Below, in pieces: positions 62,188-64,000 of a DNA stretch of 64,000 nt; the first letter of the stretch is position 1; the number at the start of each line of letters is the position of its first letter. The position numbers and the translations under genes were made by a program. This stretch comes from Paralichthys olivaceus (taxonomy: Eukaryota; Chordata; Actinopteri; Pleuronectiformes; Paralichthyidae). The stretch covers positions 13,298,986 through 13,362,985 of the forward strand of contig NC_091116.1 of NCBI RefSeq assembly GCF_024713975.1. Direction: 5' to 3'. The notes beneath the pieces were generated by a model. It saw only the letters and a list, made by a program, of their open reading frames with translations. It searched no databases and was not told the DNA's origin.

Positions 62188-64000
62188 ACACACTATAGAC
62201 TACAGATGTCTGTTCATCTTCACTTGTAATATAAACACGAGGGCAGGTTTGAGGTCTTTCCGTCCTCTGGAGGAGGAGATGTGGTTTCTGAATTAAATGT
62301 AATCAGGAGGAGATGTAATGTAAAATCATGTATTTTCTTTAGAGAGAACTGAAACCTGTGAACGGCTCCCAGGAATAAATTCTGGCAATGAAATAATTTA
62401 CAAGAACCCCCAAAGCAAATACTTCATTTTATAATGAGATGATTTCCACACGTGTGTTCAAGTAGGTGGATGAGGACAGTCTGGAAACCCTGAGGACACA
62501 GGTTCAAGTCTCTTGGAGTTTTGAAGTTCAACAGCCAAAGTGAGAAGTTGTCAAAATTTGTCAACGTGAAGGAGCGGATCATCTGACGTGGGTTCATTTT
62601 TCAATGTAGGTTCCCGATGCAAAGAGTTGAATGTTTGGAGGCTCAGATGCTAGAAATGATGTCTCTGTCAAACTGGGTCATGGGTTCAACGCCCACCAAG
62701 TTACAAAACTGGACTTTATCAGAAATCTTTGGGGCATTAACTACATTTTTACATCTTCAACCCCCGGAGAGTCTGCCTGACTTGGTATATTCCAGGTCCC
62801 CACCTCCTCCTTCTCCATAAATCCCATTGGACTCCTCCTCTTCCTGTTTGCCAGTCGGTACTTCCTGGATGCGGAGCTGCTTGGATCTGGAGCCCATAGA
62901 TCTTCATGAGGTGAATCCTGTTTCAAATATCAACCCAGTTATTCGATCTTCTGTGTGTTCGACGTGTCGCTGCACGTTTTTCATTGTTCACTTGTGTTTT
63001 AGAGGAAAACTCGTCTCATTAGCTTCTCACGTCAATGCTAAGCTAAGCTAGCATCACAAGCTAACCACACCTGTGTGAAATTCTCTTGTAAAACACTTGA
63101 TCACTTGTTTTGTCCGGAACTAAACTTGATCTACGTTTGGAAAAAGAGGATTTCTACTTATTTAGATTAATTATATCAAAGAAGTTTAGTTATTCACAGT
63201 TTCCTTCAAACAATAATACTATTTTAGTTTTTTTGGCTTCTCTAAGAAAAGTATGAACATTTTACTTTAATAAAATCCTGTGGCTTTATTTTATATCTGA
63301 AATGTTTCAGAGAATTCAAATCACATCAGTTTTAAAGCTGTTGGAAAAAGTAAAGTGACCTTTAAGACTAAGTTTAATAAATCTTGATAAAATGACTGAG
63401 TCAACTCATCACATCACATACATATATATGTTGTGAGTAATGACTATTAAAAGTTCAGTAAGATTTCGGTGAAAGGATCTATTGATATTTAATATAAAAT
63501 AATCTAAGTGATCTTTTCACTGTTTCTTCTAAATTGTACAAATTGTTGTTTTCTTTACCCTTTAAATACTTTAAAATACTTTATATTAAAACACTTTATA
63601 TTGAAATACTTTAAATACAATATCAATGTTAATTACATCTCAGGACTTAGTTTTATTAAACACACAAACACACACACACACACTTCCTGTCTGCACAGCT
63701 GAGGATGACGTGAGCGTCAGTCAGCGCGGTGCTGCCACCTGCTGCGGCGGGGATGGAACTACAGCTCACAATGAATATTTAAAATGAATCAATAAAGATG
63801 AAAAAAAGAGAAATAACTACAAATAAAACTAAATAGATCTTTAAAAACATAGATATATAAAAGATAGATAGGTAAACATAGATAGATAGATAGATTTCTG
63901 ACAGTTAACAACCTTTAAAGAAAGGTAAACACAAATCAGCTGTTTCCTCTTGTGCCTACTCTTTATTTTACAATATGTGTGTGTGATTTTTTTAAATTCT
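62188..64000. other. Gene-free AT-rich interval after slain1
   Basis: No supported gene. Two tRNA-B-box-like words (near 62,502 and 62,682), an AT-rich stretch at 63.1-63.65 kb, a short CA repeat near 63,662 and a GATA repeat near 63,875-63,895. Confidence 0.5.

Overview
The window is vertebrate genomic DNA, almost certainly from a teleost fish. The evidence is three recognisable vertebrate genes with fish-like features (compact GT-AG introns, very many CA/TG microsatellites, long G or C homopolymers, no mammalian-type repeats). All three genes are on the + strand: pou3f3 (class III POU transcription factor, Brn-1), mrps9 (mitochondrial ribosomal protein uS9m) and slain1 (microtubule plus-end factor). 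The species cannot be fixed from sequence alone, and I cannot say which teleost paralogue (a or b) pou3f3 or slain1 is.

Layout. 1-29.1 kb holds no protein-coding gene that I can support. It is a gene desert of microsatellites mixed with non-repetitive, TAAT-rich stretches that look like conserved regulatory elements. These are densest at 7.9-8.25, 22.3-23.4, 24.2-25.6 and 27.7-28.0 kb. 29.1-30.0 kb is the pou3f3 promoter and leader (three CCAAT boxes, a TATA-like box, an upstream ORF). 30,043-31,314 is the pou3f3 coding region. It also has a clear in-phase donor and acceptor pair that would swap the last 19 residues for a different 32-residue tail. 31.3-33.0 kb is the 3' untranslated region. 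33-46 kb is a second gene-free interval, repeat-rich at first and then carrying another run of CNE-like blocks (39.6-45.8 kb). 46,057-53,222 is mrps9 (11 coding exons, 382 codons). 54,565-61,306 is slain1 (9 coding exons, 620 codons). 62.2-64 kb is AT-rich intergenic DNA.

Regulatory reading. The desert on both sides of pou3f3 fits a developmental regulator with long-range enhancers. mrps9 has a compact housekeeping promoter (E-box, ETS and YY1 motifs within 55 bp, YY1 overlapping the start codon). A perfect CTCF-type motif at 39,249 and near-perfect ones at 36,557, 50,274, 53,438 and 61,326 could separate the two regimes. The most unexpected signal is a 10-mer, TTTTACGCAC, with five exact copies (and fifteen of its 7-mer core TTACGCA) in the 5.4 kb just upstream of pou3f3. 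I saw no CRISPR array, rRNA, confident tRNA, intact transposon, virus-derived gene or novel protein system. The coding content is ordinary vertebrate, and the novelty, if any, is regulatory or in splicing.
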